Part shown: piece after piece, positions 16,439 to 25,593 of the stretch
Numbering within the stretch: position 1 is the stretch's first letter
Layout of the letters: every line of letters starts with the position of its first letter
Program-made: the position numbers and the translations under genes
The notes under the pieces: model-generated
Told to the model about the DNA's origin: nothing
Databases searched by the model: none
Seen by the model: only the letters and a program-made list of their open reading frames with translations
NCBI RefSeq assembly: GCF_000424065.1
Contig: NZ_AUJE01000002.1
Span: 113,392-177,391, forward strand
DNA: 64,000 bases
From: Selenomonas ruminantium subsp. ruminantium ATCC 12561
GTDB lineage: Bacteria; Bacillota; Negativicutes; Selenomonadales; Selenomonadaceae
Direction of reading: 5' to 3'

Positions 16439-19234
16439 ATGGATGCAAAAAAAGGAAGAAAATCTGAGTCTGTCCTGAAAAGAGTGGATATGACGACGAT
16501 AATCATTCTGTTTTTTCTGGCTGTAGTCATGACCTATTACACCATGCTGCAGTCCGAGATGAAGCAGAAGATCATCGTGACGCGGGAACTTGTTGCCACA
16601 AAGTCAGCGAATCAGATAAACGAGTACCTCTCTACAGGTGTGGATATCATAAGAGGGGTGTCCTATACGCTGGATGATATGATTCGCAAGGGGAAGTCCC
16701 CTGAGGAAATGGAGGCTTTCCTGGAGAATCAGTACGCGGCATCTGAGCATATCACTGCAGGTAATTCGACAGGATTATATGCTGTTGTGTCGGATGTGTT
16801 CATCGATGGAACCGGCTGGGTTCCCCCTGAGGATTATGTCCCGCAGGAACGCCCCTGGTATGGAGGGGCGATGGCCAACATTGGTCAGGTCGCTGTCGTG
16901 GACCCGTATCTCGATGCGAAAACCCATACCATGATGATTACGTTATCCAAGTCGCTCTGTGATGTAAAAAGCGTCGCCTCAATGGATTTCTCATTGAGTC
17001 ATTTGCAAAAAATGACAGAAGAATTAGCAGCCAAAGGCGATTCGGACATTGAAATCGTTATAGACCGGAATTATCAAGTTATAGCGCATTCGGACCGGGC
17101 AGAAGTAGGGAAAAATTACCTTACTGAAGAAGGAACGTTTGGCAAAATGCTTGTGGATGAGCTGCGTTCTACCAACGAAAAGTATTTTTCGTTCCGGTTT
17201 GGTGATGAGGAGTACATCGTGTACAAGGTGCCGGTAGCAAACAGTTGGCTCTGCCTGTCGGTGTTTGATGCGACGTCTACCCTTACACAGCTTAGAAGGA
17301 CGTTGCTGCTGACTATAGTTGTCCTGCTGTCGGTCATTTCCATAATCATGGCTATCATGACACGTTACGAAAATAAGGCGCGTCTGGCGCAGGAATTGAA
17401 CCAGAAAGCGGAAACAGCGGCTGCAGCTAATGAAGCGAAATCTACATTTTTGTCGAATATGTCTCATGAGATACGAACCCCCATCAATGCGGTGCTGGGG
17501 ATGAATGAGATGATTCTGCGTGAAAGCCGTGAGCCAAACGTAATTGAGTATGCCGAAAATATTCATACAGCGGGTAATACTCTGTTAGGGCTGATTAACG
17601 ATATTCTCGATTTCTCAAAAATCGAGGCGGGCAAGATGGAAATCATCCCTGTGGATTACGACCTTTCCTCCGTTTTTAATGATTTGGTGAATATGATTCA
17701 CACGCGGGCAGATGCCAAGGGGTTGGAGCTTTTGCTGGATTTTGACCAGGAGACGCCGAAACTGCTCTATGGTGATGAAATCCGTATCAAGCAGGTCATT
17801 ACGAATATCCTGACGAATGCGGTGAAATATACGGAAAAAGGTAGTGTGACCTTTTCCGTAAAATTCGAGCGTGTCCCGGATGACCCGGACAGTGTGCTGC
17901 TCTGTGTGGCGGTCAAGGATACCGGTATCGGGATAAAGCCGGAGGATATGGAGAAGCTGTTTTCCAAGTTTGAGCGCATTGAGGAAAAGCGTAACCGCAA
18001 CGTGGAAGGCACTGGCCTGGGTATGACCATCACGTTGAACCTGCTGGAAAAGATGGGCTCATCCCTGCAGGTGGAAAGCACTTACGGTGTTGGTTCAACG
18101 TTCTCGTTCAAGCTGCGGCAGCGTGTGGTCAAGTGGGAGCCGTTGGGCGATTACAAGGCGTCCTATCAGGAATTGTTAAAAGGACATAAAAAATATCGCG
18201 AGAAATTTACGGCACCTGAGGCGCTGGTTCTGATGGTGGATGACAATCCGATGAATCTGACGGTGTTCAAGAGCTTGATTAAGCAGACGAAGGTTCAGGT
18301 GGATACGGCAAACGATGGTGATGAAGGGCTTTTGCTGGCCCAGGAAAAGAAATACGATATCATTTTCCTCGACCATATGATGCCCGGCAAAGATGGAATT
18401 GAGACGCTGCATGAGTTGAAGAAACAGGAAAGTGGACCGAATAGGAATACGCCGGTAATCTGTTTGACCGCCAACGCCATTTCCGGTGCGCGGGAGCAGT
18501 ATATCGAAGCTGGTTTTAATGACTATCTGACCAAGCCAATTGATACCGACAAGCTGGAGGAAATGCTTTTAACCTATCTGCCGCAGGAAAAAATGCAGGA
18601 GGCAGGCGAAGAAGTCATGGTGCAGGAAAATGAGGAAATTCCGGAAAGTCTTGCGCCGCTGCAGGGCGCAGAGTGGCTGGACATGCGGATAGGGATAAAA
18701 AATAGTGGTTCAGTCGAGGCCTATCTGCCCCTGTTGAAGATTTTCTATGAATCCATAGATGAAACAGAGCAGGCAATTGAAGGTTTTTATGCAGAGCGCA
18801 ATATAAAAGACTATACCATCAAAGTGCATGCGCTCAAAAGTTCGGCCAGGATAATCGGTGCCCAAGAATTCGGTGAAGAAGCGCAGCTGCTGGAAAATGC
18901 CGGCAAGGCGGAGAATAGGGAATATATTCGGGCACATCATGAAGGCTTCATCGAGACTTATCGCGGATTTAAGGTGCAGCTTGCGGCGGTCTTTGCAAAT
19001 GAACAGACAGCGGCGGAAGATGAGAAGCCGGAGGCGGACGCTGTACTGATGGAAAGCGTCTATGAAGAAATGCGGGAGGCTGCAGAAGAAATGGATTGTG
19101 ACCGTTTGGAGGAGATTTTCACCGAGATGGAAGATTATCGAATTCCGGATGGGGAGGTCGAGCTTTACAAAAAGCTCAAACAGGCGGTGGACCATTTTGA
19201 CTACGAAGGCATTTTGACCTTGCTGGACAAGTGA
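16439..19234 (+). CDS. Hybrid sensor histidine kinase (dCache, HisKA, HATPase, REC, HPt)
   Basis: The protein has 931 residues. The first membrane helix is at about 20-38. An extracytoplasmic dCache domain (about 40-300) contains the PERPWYGGA-type motif (PQERPWYGGA). The second helix is at about 290-315. HisKA follows with SHEIRTP (phospho-accepting His), then an HATPase with NAVKYTEKG, DTGIGI and GTGLGM boxes. A receiver has VDDNPMN and the phospho-Asp in FLDHMMPG. A C-terminal HPt domain carries HALKSSAR. This is the complete phosphorelay set of BarA/TorS-type kinases. AGGAGG lies 8 bases before ATG 16439. It sits between the symporter-SBP fusion and the GGDEF regulator and is the likely link between them. 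Confidence 0.92.
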   Translation: MDAKKGRKSESVLKRVDMTTIIILFFLAVVMTYYTMLQSEMKQKIIVTRELVATKSANQINEYLSTGVDIIRGVSYTLDDMIRKGKSPEEMEAFLENQYAASEHITAGNSTGLYAVVSDVFIDGTGWVPPEDYVPQERPWYGGAMANIGQVAVVDPYLDAKTHTMMITLSKSLCDVKSVASMDFSLSHLQKMTEELAAKGDSDIEIVIDRNYQVIAHSDRAEVGKNYLTEEGTFGKMLVDELRSTNEKYFSFRFGDEEYIVYKVPVANSWLCLSVFDATSTLTQLRRTLLLTIVVLLSVISIIMAIMTRYENKARLAQELNQKAETAAAANEAKSTFLSNMSHEIRTPINAVLGMNEMILRESREPNVIEYAENIHTAGNTLLGLINDILDFSKIEAGKMEIIPVDYDLSSVFNDLVNMIHTRADAKGLELLLDFDQETPKLLYGDEIRIKQVITNILTNAVKYTEKGSVTFSVKFERVPDDPDSVLLCVAVKDTGIGIKPEDMEKLFSKFERIEEKRNRNVEGTGLGMTITLNLLEKMGSSLQVESTYGVGSTFSFKLRQRVVKWEPLGDYKASYQELLKGHKKYREKFTAPEALVLMVDDNPMNLTVFKSLIKQTKVQVDTANDGDEGLLLAQEKKYDIIFLDHMMPGKDGIETLHELKKQESGPNRNTPVICLTANAISGAREQYIEAGFNDYLTKPIDTDKLEEMLLTYLPQEKMQEAGEEVMVQENEEIPESLAPLQGAEWLDMRIGIKNSGSVEAYLPLLKIFYESIDETEQAIEGFYAERNIKDYTIKVHALKSSARIIGAQEFGEEAQLLENAGKAENREYIRAHHEGFIETYRGFKVQLAAVFANEQTAAEDEKPEADAVLMESVYEEMREAAEEMDCDRLEEIFTEMEDYRIPDGEVELYKKLKQAVDHFDYEGILTLLDK

Positions 19235-19286
19235 AGGGATTCGTACGAGAATGAAACGGATAACGGATAGAAGATAGGAGAAAACT

Positions 19287-20651
19287 ATGGGCATTTGGAT
19301 TGTTGTTGTTGATGATGACCCCCTGGCGCTGACTCATACAAAGCGCATCCTGCGGGAACAGGACATGCGTGTCAGCTGCCTGCGTTCCGGGCGTGACCTG
19401 TTGAAATTTATGGGTAAAAACGCCCCCGATTTGATTCTGCTGGATATACAGATGCCGGAAATGGACGGGTTTACAACCCAGCAGGAATTACGGCGTATGG
19501 AAGAGGAGGCGGGACGGGAACCCACACCCATCATATTCCTGAGTGGTCTAGAGACCAGCGAGGCAGAGAGCCGCAGCTTTGAACAAGGTGCCGCGGATTT
19601 TATTCGTAAACCTGTGCATAAGGATATTCTGACAAAACGCATCTTAAATACGGTCAAACATACGAAGGAAATCGTGAGCCTGAAAGAGGAAGCGGCTGTG
19701 GATAAGCTGACCGGTCTGTTGAATAAAGCAGCAGGAACCGTCAGAGTGACAAAGCTCTGTGCGGAGCGGGCTGGTATGCTGATGATTTTAGATTTAGACA
19801 ATTTTAAGCTGGTCAACGATATTTATGGTCATAGCATGGGCGATAAGGTTTTGCGGACTTTTGCGGATGTTGTGCGGCGCAATATCCGGTCACAGGATGT
19901 TATGGTCAGAATTGGCGGAGACGAGTTCATGGGGTTTTTTACCAATATGGAGAGTGAAACGGCCCTGGAAAGCCTGCACCGCAGGTTGAACAGCGAGCTT
20001 ATCAAAGAGACGGTCAAATTGGCTGGCGAGAGCTTTAATATCCCCTTGAGCATTTCGATTGGCGCAGTTTTGGTGCCGGAATACGGACAGGACTATGATA
20101 TGCTGTTTCCGCTCGCTGACAGTGCCCTTTACAAGGTTAAGCAAAGCGGTAAAAACGGGGTGAGGATATATGGGCAGGATGGTGAAAATAATTTATTCGA
20201 TGAGAATGATATCCAAAAGGAGTTTACCCGCATTACGCAAATCGTTGAAAGCTGGCATAGGCGCGATGGGGTGATTTCTATGGACCTCAAGCAGTTTTCC
20301 CTGCTCTATCATTTTCTTCGCCAGTTCTATAAGCGCTATGGTGGAACGGTGGTCAAATTGCTGTTTATCCTGTCCGAAGAGAAAACGGCTGAGGTGTGCC
20401 CAGACAGCTTGAAGGAGGCTGCAGAAAAATTTGAGCTTTGCTTGCAGGATACCTTGCGGAAAAGTGATATGATTCTGCGATATAAGCCAAATCAGTTCTA
20501 TGTGCTGCTGCAGAATCTTTCGGAGGAAGACTTCCAAACTGTTTTTCAGCGCATTATGGATACCTGGAAGGCGGGAGAAAATCGTACCGGTATTCATATC
20601 GAATATCTCATGGAGTATGTCACCTATGAGAAGGAAAATTATAATCGGTGA
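19287..20651 (+). CDS. Response regulator with GGDEF domain (diguanylate cyclase) and degenerate second GGDEF-like domain
   Basis: The protein has 454 residues. A receiver domain (1-125) has VVDDDPLAL and the acceptor Asp in LILLDIQMPEMDG. An intact GGDEF domain (about 140-300) has RIGGDEFMGF, so c-di-GMP synthesis is expected. Residues about 320-454 contain SLKEAAEKFELCLQDTLRKS, followed by DMILRYKPNQFYVLLQNL, which follows the outline of a GGDEF domain but has lost the signature, so it may be a regulatory pseudo-cyclase. The gene is 52 bases after the hybrid kinase and is presumably its output. Confidence 0.88.
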   Translation: MGIWIVVVDDDPLALTHTKRILREQDMRVSCLRSGRDLLKFMGKNAPDLILLDIQMPEMDGFTTQQELRRMEEEAGREPTPIIFLSGLETSEAESRSFEQGAADFIRKPVHKDILTKRILNTVKHTKEIVSLKEEAAVDKLTGLLNKAAGTVRVTKLCAERAGMLMILDLDNFKLVNDIYGHSMGDKVLRTFADVVRRNIRSQDVMVRIGGDEFMGFFTNMESETALESLHRRLNSELIKETVKLAGESFNIPLSISIGAVLVPEYGQDYDMLFPLADSALYKVKQSGKNGVRIYGQDGENNLFDENDIQKEFTRITQIVESWHRRDGVISMDLKQFSLLYHFLRQFYKRYGGTVVKLLFILSEEKTAEVCPDSLKEAAEKFELCLQDTLRKSDMILRYKPNQFYVLLQNLSEEDFQTVFQRIMDTWKAGENRTGIHIEYLMEYVTYEKENYNR

Positions 20652-20660
20652 AGTTTTACC

Positions 20661-20712
20661 AAAAAATAGGGGCTGCTGCATGTGAGAAATTTACATGCAG
20701 CAGCCCTTTTTG
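20661..20712. terminator. Bidirectional terminator between the GGDEF regulator and merR
   Basis: A perfect 14-bp stem (GGGCTGCTGCATGT) with a 9-base loop is flanked by an A run on the left and a T run on the right, fitting termination of both converging genes. Confidence 0.9.
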
Positions 20713-20721
20713 GCTGGGGGC

Positions 20722-21096
20722 TCACGATTTGAGATGGGGACATTTTTTGACCATAAGTTCCTCGTAATGGGCAATCTTGTAATCCAATCGTTCCATGGTG
20801 GCTTTTAGCTGTTCATACTGTTCCTGAAGGCGGGCACGCTGCTCTACGAGGATTTCCTTGCGGGCTTCTTCGGTGCCTTCTTTGAAGAACAGGTCAACAT
20901 ATTCAATCAGGGCTTCTACCTGTACGCCGGCGCTGCGCATACATTTGGAGAACTCTACCCAGCCGCAGGCGGCTTCATCGAAATCGCGTATGCCATTTTC
21001 CTTGCGGGGGACATGGGGGATAAGGCCGATGCGTTCGTAGTAGCGGATGGTATCGGCAGATATGTCGTATTTTTCGCTGACTTCCTTGATGGTCAT
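20722..21096 (-). CDS. MerR-family transcriptional regulator (AdhR/NmlR-like)
   Basis: The protein has 124 residues. The winged helix at 1-70 (TIKEVSEKYDISADTIRYYE, then RIGLIPHVPR) is typical of MerR. A dimerisation coiled coil occupies 80-115. CGWVEFSKCMRSAGVQVEAL aligns with the region of AdhR/NmlR that holds the aldehyde-reactive cysteine (here Cys45 and Cys53). A further Cys lies in the KKCPHLKS tail. AdhR-type regulators sense reactive aldehydes and activate promoters with 19-bp spacers. Its own promoter carries such an operator, and seven similar elements lie in the window before flavoprotein, hydrolase and reductase genes. It diverges from the DXS-like gene. Confidence 0.88.
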   Translation of the reverse strand: MTIKEVSEKYDISADTIRYYERIGLIPHVPRKENGIRDFDEAACGWVEFSKCMRSAGVQVEALIEYVDLFFKEGTEEARKEILVEQRARLQEQYEQLKATMERLDYKIAHYEELMVKKCPHLKS

Positions 21097-21134
21097 AAAA
21101 TCACCTCATTGTCATAACTTCATCTTATATGGTA

Positions 21135-21165
21135 AGTTTAGCACTTGGAGTGTACTCGAAGTCAA
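21135..21165 (-). promoter_or_regulatory. MerR-type promoter/operator of merR itself (copy 2)
   Basis: On the minus strand TTGACT (21165-21160) and TAAACT (21140-21135) flank a 19-base spacer with the dyad TCGAGT-AC-ACTCCAAG. It lies 39 bases before merR, indicating autoregulation. Confidence 0.8.
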
Positions 21166-21200
21166 GGAAAAAATTTTTCCTAAATACAGTAAAAAAGCTC

Positions 21201-21231
21201 TTGACTTGAAGTTTGCTCAAAGGTATAGACT
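21201..21231 (+). promoter_or_regulatory. MerR-type promoter/operator before the DXS-like gene (copy 3)
   Basis: TTGACT at 21201-21206, a 19-base spacer beginning TGAAGT, and TAGACT at 21226-21231. The right half of the dyad is weaker (CTCAAAGG) than in other copies. Confidence 0.75.
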
Positions 21232-21285
21232 GAGCCATATCTGTTGAACTTAAATCATTTGTATGATAGCGAAAGGAAGTAACAC

Positions 21286-23034
21286 ATGTATTTAGAAAAA
21301 ATTAATGGCCCGCAGGATATAAAAGGTTTTTCCGCAGAGCAGCGCAAGGTATTGGCGCAGGAAATGCGGGATGCCATGTTGAAAAGAGCAAGTATCCACG
21401 GCGGGCACTTTGGCCCGGATTTCGGTATCGTGGAGGCGGTGATTGCCCTGCATACGGTGTTTGATTCGCCGCAGGATAAATTTGTCTTTGATATTTCCCA
21501 TCAGGCTTATCCGCATAAGATGCTCACAGGGCGCAGGGCTGCATACCTTTATGAAGAGCATTATGATGATGTGTCCGGCTACACCAACCCGGAGGAAAGC
21601 GAGCACGATATGTTCAATGTCGGGCATACTTCCACATCCATCAGCCTGGCAACGGGTTTGGCCAAGGCGCGTGACCTCAAGGGCGATAAGGAGAACATCA
21701 TTGCCGTTATTGGTGATGGTTCCATGAGCGGCGGTGAAGCTTTGGAAGGGCTGGATACTGCCGGTGAAATGGATTCCAATCTGATTATTGTCTTCAACGA
21801 TAATGACCAGAGCATTGCCGAAGTGCATGGCGGTATGTATAAGGGCTTCCGGGAACTCAGGGAAACCAAGGGAAAGTCAGAGCGCAATCTGTTCAAGGCC
21901 ATGGGGCTGGAATATCGTTTTGTAGAAGATGGTAACGATGCCGAAGCCCTGATTGCGGCGTTTCGTGAGGTCAAGGATATCGACCATCCGGTGGTTATCC
22001 ATATCGTCACGCAAAAGGGCAAGGGTTACAGGCTGGCCGAGGAAAATAAGGAAGATTGGCACTGGCATATGCCATTTGATATCGAAACCGGCGAAACTAG
22101 GCAGGAAATGGTAGACCCCTATGCTGAGCAGACTGCAGCAACCTTTTTGCGGCTGGCTAAGGAAGATGAGAAATTCATCGCCATTTCCGCAGCCACGCCG
22201 TCCAGCATGGGACTCACGCAGGAACGCCGTAAGGCTTTAGGCAGACAGTATATTGATGTGGGTATTGCCGAAGAACAAGCTGTGGCGATGGCTTCCGGTC
22301 TGGCCCGCAATGGTGCCCATCCCGTCTTTGGCGATTTTTCTTCCTTCTTCCAGCGTACCTATGACCAGCTTTCCCAGGATGTATGTGTCAATAATAACCC
22401 GGCAACCTTTTTGGTGTTCTGGGCTTCCATGTATGGCATGAATGATGTGACCCATTTAGGTTTCTACGATATCCCCATGATGAGCAATATCCCGAATCTC
22501 GTTTATTTGGCGCCGACTTCCTCGGAAGAATATCAGGCCATGCTGGATTGGTCGGTCAAGCAGGAAAAATATCCGGTCGCTATTCGTGTGCCGCATATGA
22601 TGGTGGGCAGTTCCAATCGCCCCGTGCGCCAGTCTTATGATGAGCTCAATAAATATGAAGTGGTGCAGGAAGGCAGCCATGTGGCCATTATCGGTTTGGG
22701 CAATTTCTACAATCTGGCCGAAGAAACTGCGGCAAAACTCAAAGAACAGGGCATTGAGGCTACGCTTATCAATCCGCTCTTTATCACCGGACAGGATAAA
22801 GAACTGCTGGAAAAACTGAAAGCAAATCATGAACTGGTGGTGACTTTGGAAGATGGTGTTTTGGATGGCGGTTTTGGCGAAAAGATTGCCCGCTTCTATG
22901 GCGCAGATAAGATGAAGGTATTGAATTTTGGTTTGGCAAAGAAATTCTATGACCGCTATGATTATGCGACGCTGGCCAAAGAAAATCACCTGACGGCTGT
23001 GCAGGTCGCAGAGGATATTCTGGCTAATCTGTAA
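21286..23034 (+). CDS. 1-deoxy-D-xylulose-5-phosphate synthase-like thiamine-diphosphate enzyme
   Basis: This 582-residue protein is of the DXS/transketolase fold. The N-terminal part has GGHFGPDFGIVEAVIAL, FDISHQAYPHKMLTGR, NVGHTSTSIS and the thiamine-diphosphate motif GDGSMSGGEALEGL...ND. The middle pyrimidine domain has DVGIAEEQAVAMASGLA and the C-terminal domain closes the fold. DXS condenses pyruvate and glyceraldehyde 3-phosphate for isoprenoid and thiamine supply. This copy is shorter than usual (about 620) and diverges in the substrate loops (FNDNDQSIAEVHGGM), so it may act on another aldehyde acceptor. Placement under a MerR operator beside merR supports a stress role. CGAAAGGAAG precedes the ATG. 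Confidence 0.8.
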   Translation: MYLEKINGPQDIKGFSAEQRKVLAQEMRDAMLKRASIHGGHFGPDFGIVEAVIALHTVFDSPQDKFVFDISHQAYPHKMLTGRRAAYLYEEHYDDVSGYTNPEESEHDMFNVGHTSTSISLATGLAKARDLKGDKENIIAVIGDGSMSGGEALEGLDTAGEMDSNLIIVFNDNDQSIAEVHGGMYKGFRELRETKGKSERNLFKAMGLEYRFVEDGNDAEALIAAFREVKDIDHPVVIHIVTQKGKGYRLAEENKEDWHWHMPFDIETGETRQEMVDPYAEQTAATFLRLAKEDEKFIAISAATPSSMGLTQERRKALGRQYIDVGIAEEQAVAMASGLARNGAHPVFGDFSSFFQRTYDQLSQDVCVNNNPATFLVFWASMYGMNDVTHLGFYDIPMMSNIPNLVYLAPTSSEEYQAMLDWSVKQEKYPVAIRVPHMMVGSSNRPVRQSYDELNKYEVVQEGSHVAIIGLGNFYNLAEETAAKLKEQGIEATLINPLFITGQDKELLEKLKANHELVVTLEDGVLDGGFGEKIARFYGADKMKVLNFGLAKKFYDRYDYATLAKENHLTAVQVAEDILANL

Positions 23035-23054
23035 ATAAAACATCATTTAACCGG

Positions 23055-23085
23055 TTGACTTGGAGTAAACTTCAAGTGGTAAAGT
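23055..23085 (+). promoter_or_regulatory. MerR-type promoter/operator before the DUF362 gene (copy 4)
   Basis: TTGACT 23055-23060, a 19-base spacer with TTGGAGT-AA-ACTTCAAG, and TAAAGT 23080-23085. The dyad is nearly perfect. Confidence 0.8.
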
Positions 23086-23146
23086 AAAAGCAGGATAATG
23101 TTTGTCATCGTGAACAGCAGCAGAGTTTAGCAGGGAGGTTGGCGTG

Positions 23147-24271
23147 ATGAAGAAAAATATGACGCGCAGGAATTTCGTGAAGCTCGCGGGCATGGCTATG
23201 GCTATGACGGCTTTGCCGGGCTGTGCAGGTCTTGCGGCGGACACGGCAGAAAAAAAGCCGGAGGCAAAGGAAAAAGTTGCCGGTACCGGCGGGGAACATT
23301 ATGTTCCGTATAGTGAACGGCAAGGGGCGGAGTCGGTGGTTTACTTTACCCGCGACTTGTCGGCGGCAGGGCTTTTGAAAATCTATGATCGTGTCAAAAA
23401 AGATTTGGGTGGCAAGGTGGCCATCAAGTTGCATACCGGTGAGCCGCATGGCCCGAACATCATTCCCCGTCCCTGGGTGAAAGAACTGTTGCAGAAACGT
23501 CTGCCGGAGGGCACCATCATTGAGACCAATACCTATTATGGCGGTGGCCGCGACACGACGGAAAGACATCGCCAAACCTTGCAGATCAATGGCTGGGCGG
23601 ATTTCACCACAGTGGATATCACAGATGCCGAGGGAACCGCAATGCTGCCGGTACCCAATGGCAAGTGGTTTACGGAGATGTCCGTGGGCAAGAATATGCT
23701 GCAGTATGATTCCCTGCTGACGCTTACGCATTTCAAAGGCCATGCGATGGGCGGTTTTGGCGGCTCCAATAAAAATCTGGGCATTGGCTGCGCCGATGGC
23801 AAAATCGGCAAGAAGATGATTCATGCTGGTGAAGGTGGTTCCCAATGGGGGATAAACAACGAGGAATTCATGGAGCGCATGACTGAATCCACGCAGGCAA
23901 CGGTCAGCCATTTTAAGGATAAAATTGCCTTTATCAATGTGATGCGCAATATGAGCGTGGACTGCGACTGCGCCGGTACGTCGGCAAAACCTGTGGTTAC
24001 ACCGGATATTGGCATTGTGGCTTCCTTGGATATTCTGGCCGCTGACCAGGCATGTGTCGATTGCGTTTATGCTCTGCCCGAGGAAAGTAAACATGATTTG
24101 GTTGAGCGTATGGAATCCCGCCATAGTATGCGTCAGCTGACCTATATGAAGGAAATGGGCATGGGCAATGACCGTTATCAGCTGATTGATATGGATAACG
24201 ATGATAAGGTAATCACGGCTGCTGAGGCCGTCAAGGGCATCAAAGGCACCTGGGTGCCGGAGGTGGTATGA
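23147..24271 (+). CDS. DUF362 family Tat-lipoprotein
   Basis: The protein has 374 residues. The N-terminus has a twin-arginine motif (MTRRNFVKLAG) and a lipobox ALPGC with Cys near residue 25. The rest matches DUF362 proteins: IKLHTGEPHGPNIIPRPW, ETNTYYGGGRD, THFKGHAMGGFGGSNKN, LGIGCADGKIGK. The cysteines in DCDCAGTS and QACVDCVY could hold a metal or Fe-S centre. The family is linked to redox and quinone-related processes but has no general function. ATG 23147 has GGGAGGT 7 bases upstream. It is driven by a MerR-type promoter and followed by the AlaX-like gene. Confidence 0.82.
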   Translation: MKKNMTRRNFVKLAGMAMAMTALPGCAGLAADTAEKKPEAKEKVAGTGGEHYVPYSERQGAESVVYFTRDLSAAGLLKIYDRVKKDLGGKVAIKLHTGEPHGPNIIPRPWVKELLQKRLPEGTIIETNTYYGGGRDTTERHRQTLQINGWADFTTVDITDAEGTAMLPVPNGKWFTEMSVGKNMLQYDSLLTLTHFKGHAMGGFGGSNKNLGIGCADGKIGKKMIHAGEGGSQWGINNEEFMERMTESTQATVSHFKDKIAFINVMRNMSVDCDCAGTSAKPVVTPDIGIVASLDILAADQACVDCVYALPEESKHDLVERMESRHSMRQLTYMKEMGMGNDRYQLIDMDNDDKVITAAEAVKGIKGTWVPEVV

Positions 24272-24380
24272 CCTTTTTAGGGAACGGAAGAGCAGCACTT
24301 TGACTTGAGGGGAATAATTGCTGTCCATGTGCGGCGCCGGCTTAAAATCAGACCATGCATAATGATGAGGTGTGAAGGAT

Positions 24381-25553
24381 ATGACAGAAACGAAGACCAT
24401 AAGATTATACGATGAACAGGTTATGCTGCGCAGCTGCAAGACCATCGTTACGGCCTGTGTGGAACGCAAAAAAGGGTTTGGTGTGGAGCTTGCAGAAACC
24501 GTATTTTATCCTGAGGGCGGCGGCCAGTTAAGCGATACGGGAAAACTGATTTTGGCGGATAAGACCATTAAGGTTACCCAGGTGCGGGAAAAGGACGGGC
24601 ATATCTATCATGAAACGGCAGAACCCATAGCCGTGGGAACGGAAGTTACCGCCGAAATCGACTGGCAGATGCGCTTGGATCATATGCAGCAGCACTGCGG
24701 GGAACATCTCTTATCCTATGGTTTCTGGAAACTTTGCCAGGCCGATAATGTGGGCTTTCATATGACGGAAGAAATGGTGACCATTGACCTGAACCGTGAG
24801 GTCAGCGCTGCTGAGGTTCAGCAGGTGGAAACGTTGGCGAATGCACAGATTCAGGAAAACCTGCCGATAAAAACGACCTGGATGGATGCCGAGCAGGCTG
24901 CGGTCTGTGCAACCCGTAAATTCAATGACAAGCTGACCGGCCCTGTGCGGGTGGTCAGCATCGAAGGCAGTGATGCCTGCACCTGCTGCGGCACGCACCC
25001 GCCGATGACCGGCATGGTGGGACTGGTTAAAATCTTCAAGGCGGAAAAGCATAAGGAAGGCACGCGGATTTATTTCCTTTGTGGTCGTTTGGCTATGGCG
25101 AAGATTCAAAAATGCTGGCAGGAATTAACTGGCGCTGTGCAGCTGCTTTCCCTTAAAGATGAAGAAATTAGGCAGGGGGTAGAACGTCTGCAGACGGAGA
25201 ACAAAGAACTGCGGGATAAGCTGGCTTTAGCTGAAGAACGATGGGTAAACGAAATAGCCCCGCAGCTTTTGGCCAAGGCGGAGCTTAAAGATGATATTAA
25301 GATTGTTGAAGCCCATTTCGAGGATATTTCGGCTGATGCAGCCAAAAAGCTGACGCAGAAGCTGGTCGAAGAACCACAGGCACAGGTGACGGTATTCTAT
25401 AAACAGAAAAACAGGCTTAACTATATACTGGCAAAGGGGGCGGCTGTATCGGTTAGCTGCCGGGAGCGCATAGCCGTGCTCAATAAGGAATTAAACGGTC
25501 ATGGCGGCGGTAATGATAACATGGCGCAGGGCAGCAGCGCAGTAAGTGATTGA
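24381..25553 (+). CDS. Alanyl-tRNA editing protein (AlaX-L type, with DHHA1 domain)
   Basis: The protein has 390 residues. An N-terminal OB-like part leads into the editing core: VFYPEGGGQLSDTG, then the zinc-site motif HMQQHCGEHLLS (HxxxH) near residue 98 and CTCCGTHPPMTG near 197. A coiled coil (about 245-290) and a DHHA1-like tail ending in a Gly/His region (NGHGGGNDNMAQG) follow, as in AlaX-L and the C-terminal half of alanyl-tRNA synthetase. It should deacylate Ser- or Gly-tRNA(Ala). The start is uncertain: GTG 24372 and ATG 24381 are both in frame with only a GAGG upstream. A hairpin terminator follows. Confidence 0.88.
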   Translation: MTETKTIRLYDEQVMLRSCKTIVTACVERKKGFGVELAETVFYPEGGGQLSDTGKLILADKTIKVTQVREKDGHIYHETAEPIAVGTEVTAEIDWQMRLDHMQQHCGEHLLSYGFWKLCQADNVGFHMTEEMVTIDLNREVSAAEVQQVETLANAQIQENLPIKTTWMDAEQAAVCATRKFNDKLTGPVRVVSIEGSDACTCCGTHPPMTGMVGLVKIFKAEKHKEGTRIYFLCGRLAMAKIQKCWQELTGAVQLLSLKDEEIRQGVERLQTENKELRDKLALAEERWVNEIAPQLLAKAELKDDIKIVEAHFEDISADAAKKLTQKLVEEPQAQVTVFYKQKNRLNYILAKGAAVSVSCRERIAVLNKELNGHGGGNDNMAQGSSAVSD

Positions 25554-25593
25554 TGGCTTATTTGGCTAATCTGTAAAATATTGAACGGTTTGT

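Noticed and set aside
24300..24330. A TTGACTTGAGGGG sequence resembling another MerR-type promoter before the AlaX-like gene
   Set aside because: The dyad is absent and no -10-like sequence lies 19 bases downstream; only the first 11 bases match.
23105..24469. Long open frame on the minus strand across the DUF362 and AlaX-like genes
   Set aside because: It is antisense to two well-supported genes, has no ribosome binding site or recognisable motif, and arises from the codon bias of the plus strand.
25563..25578. TGGCTAATCTGTAAA after the AlaX-like gene, identical to the end of the DXS-like gene
   Set aside because: A 15-base match with no further similarity on either side; too short to claim a duplicated gene end.
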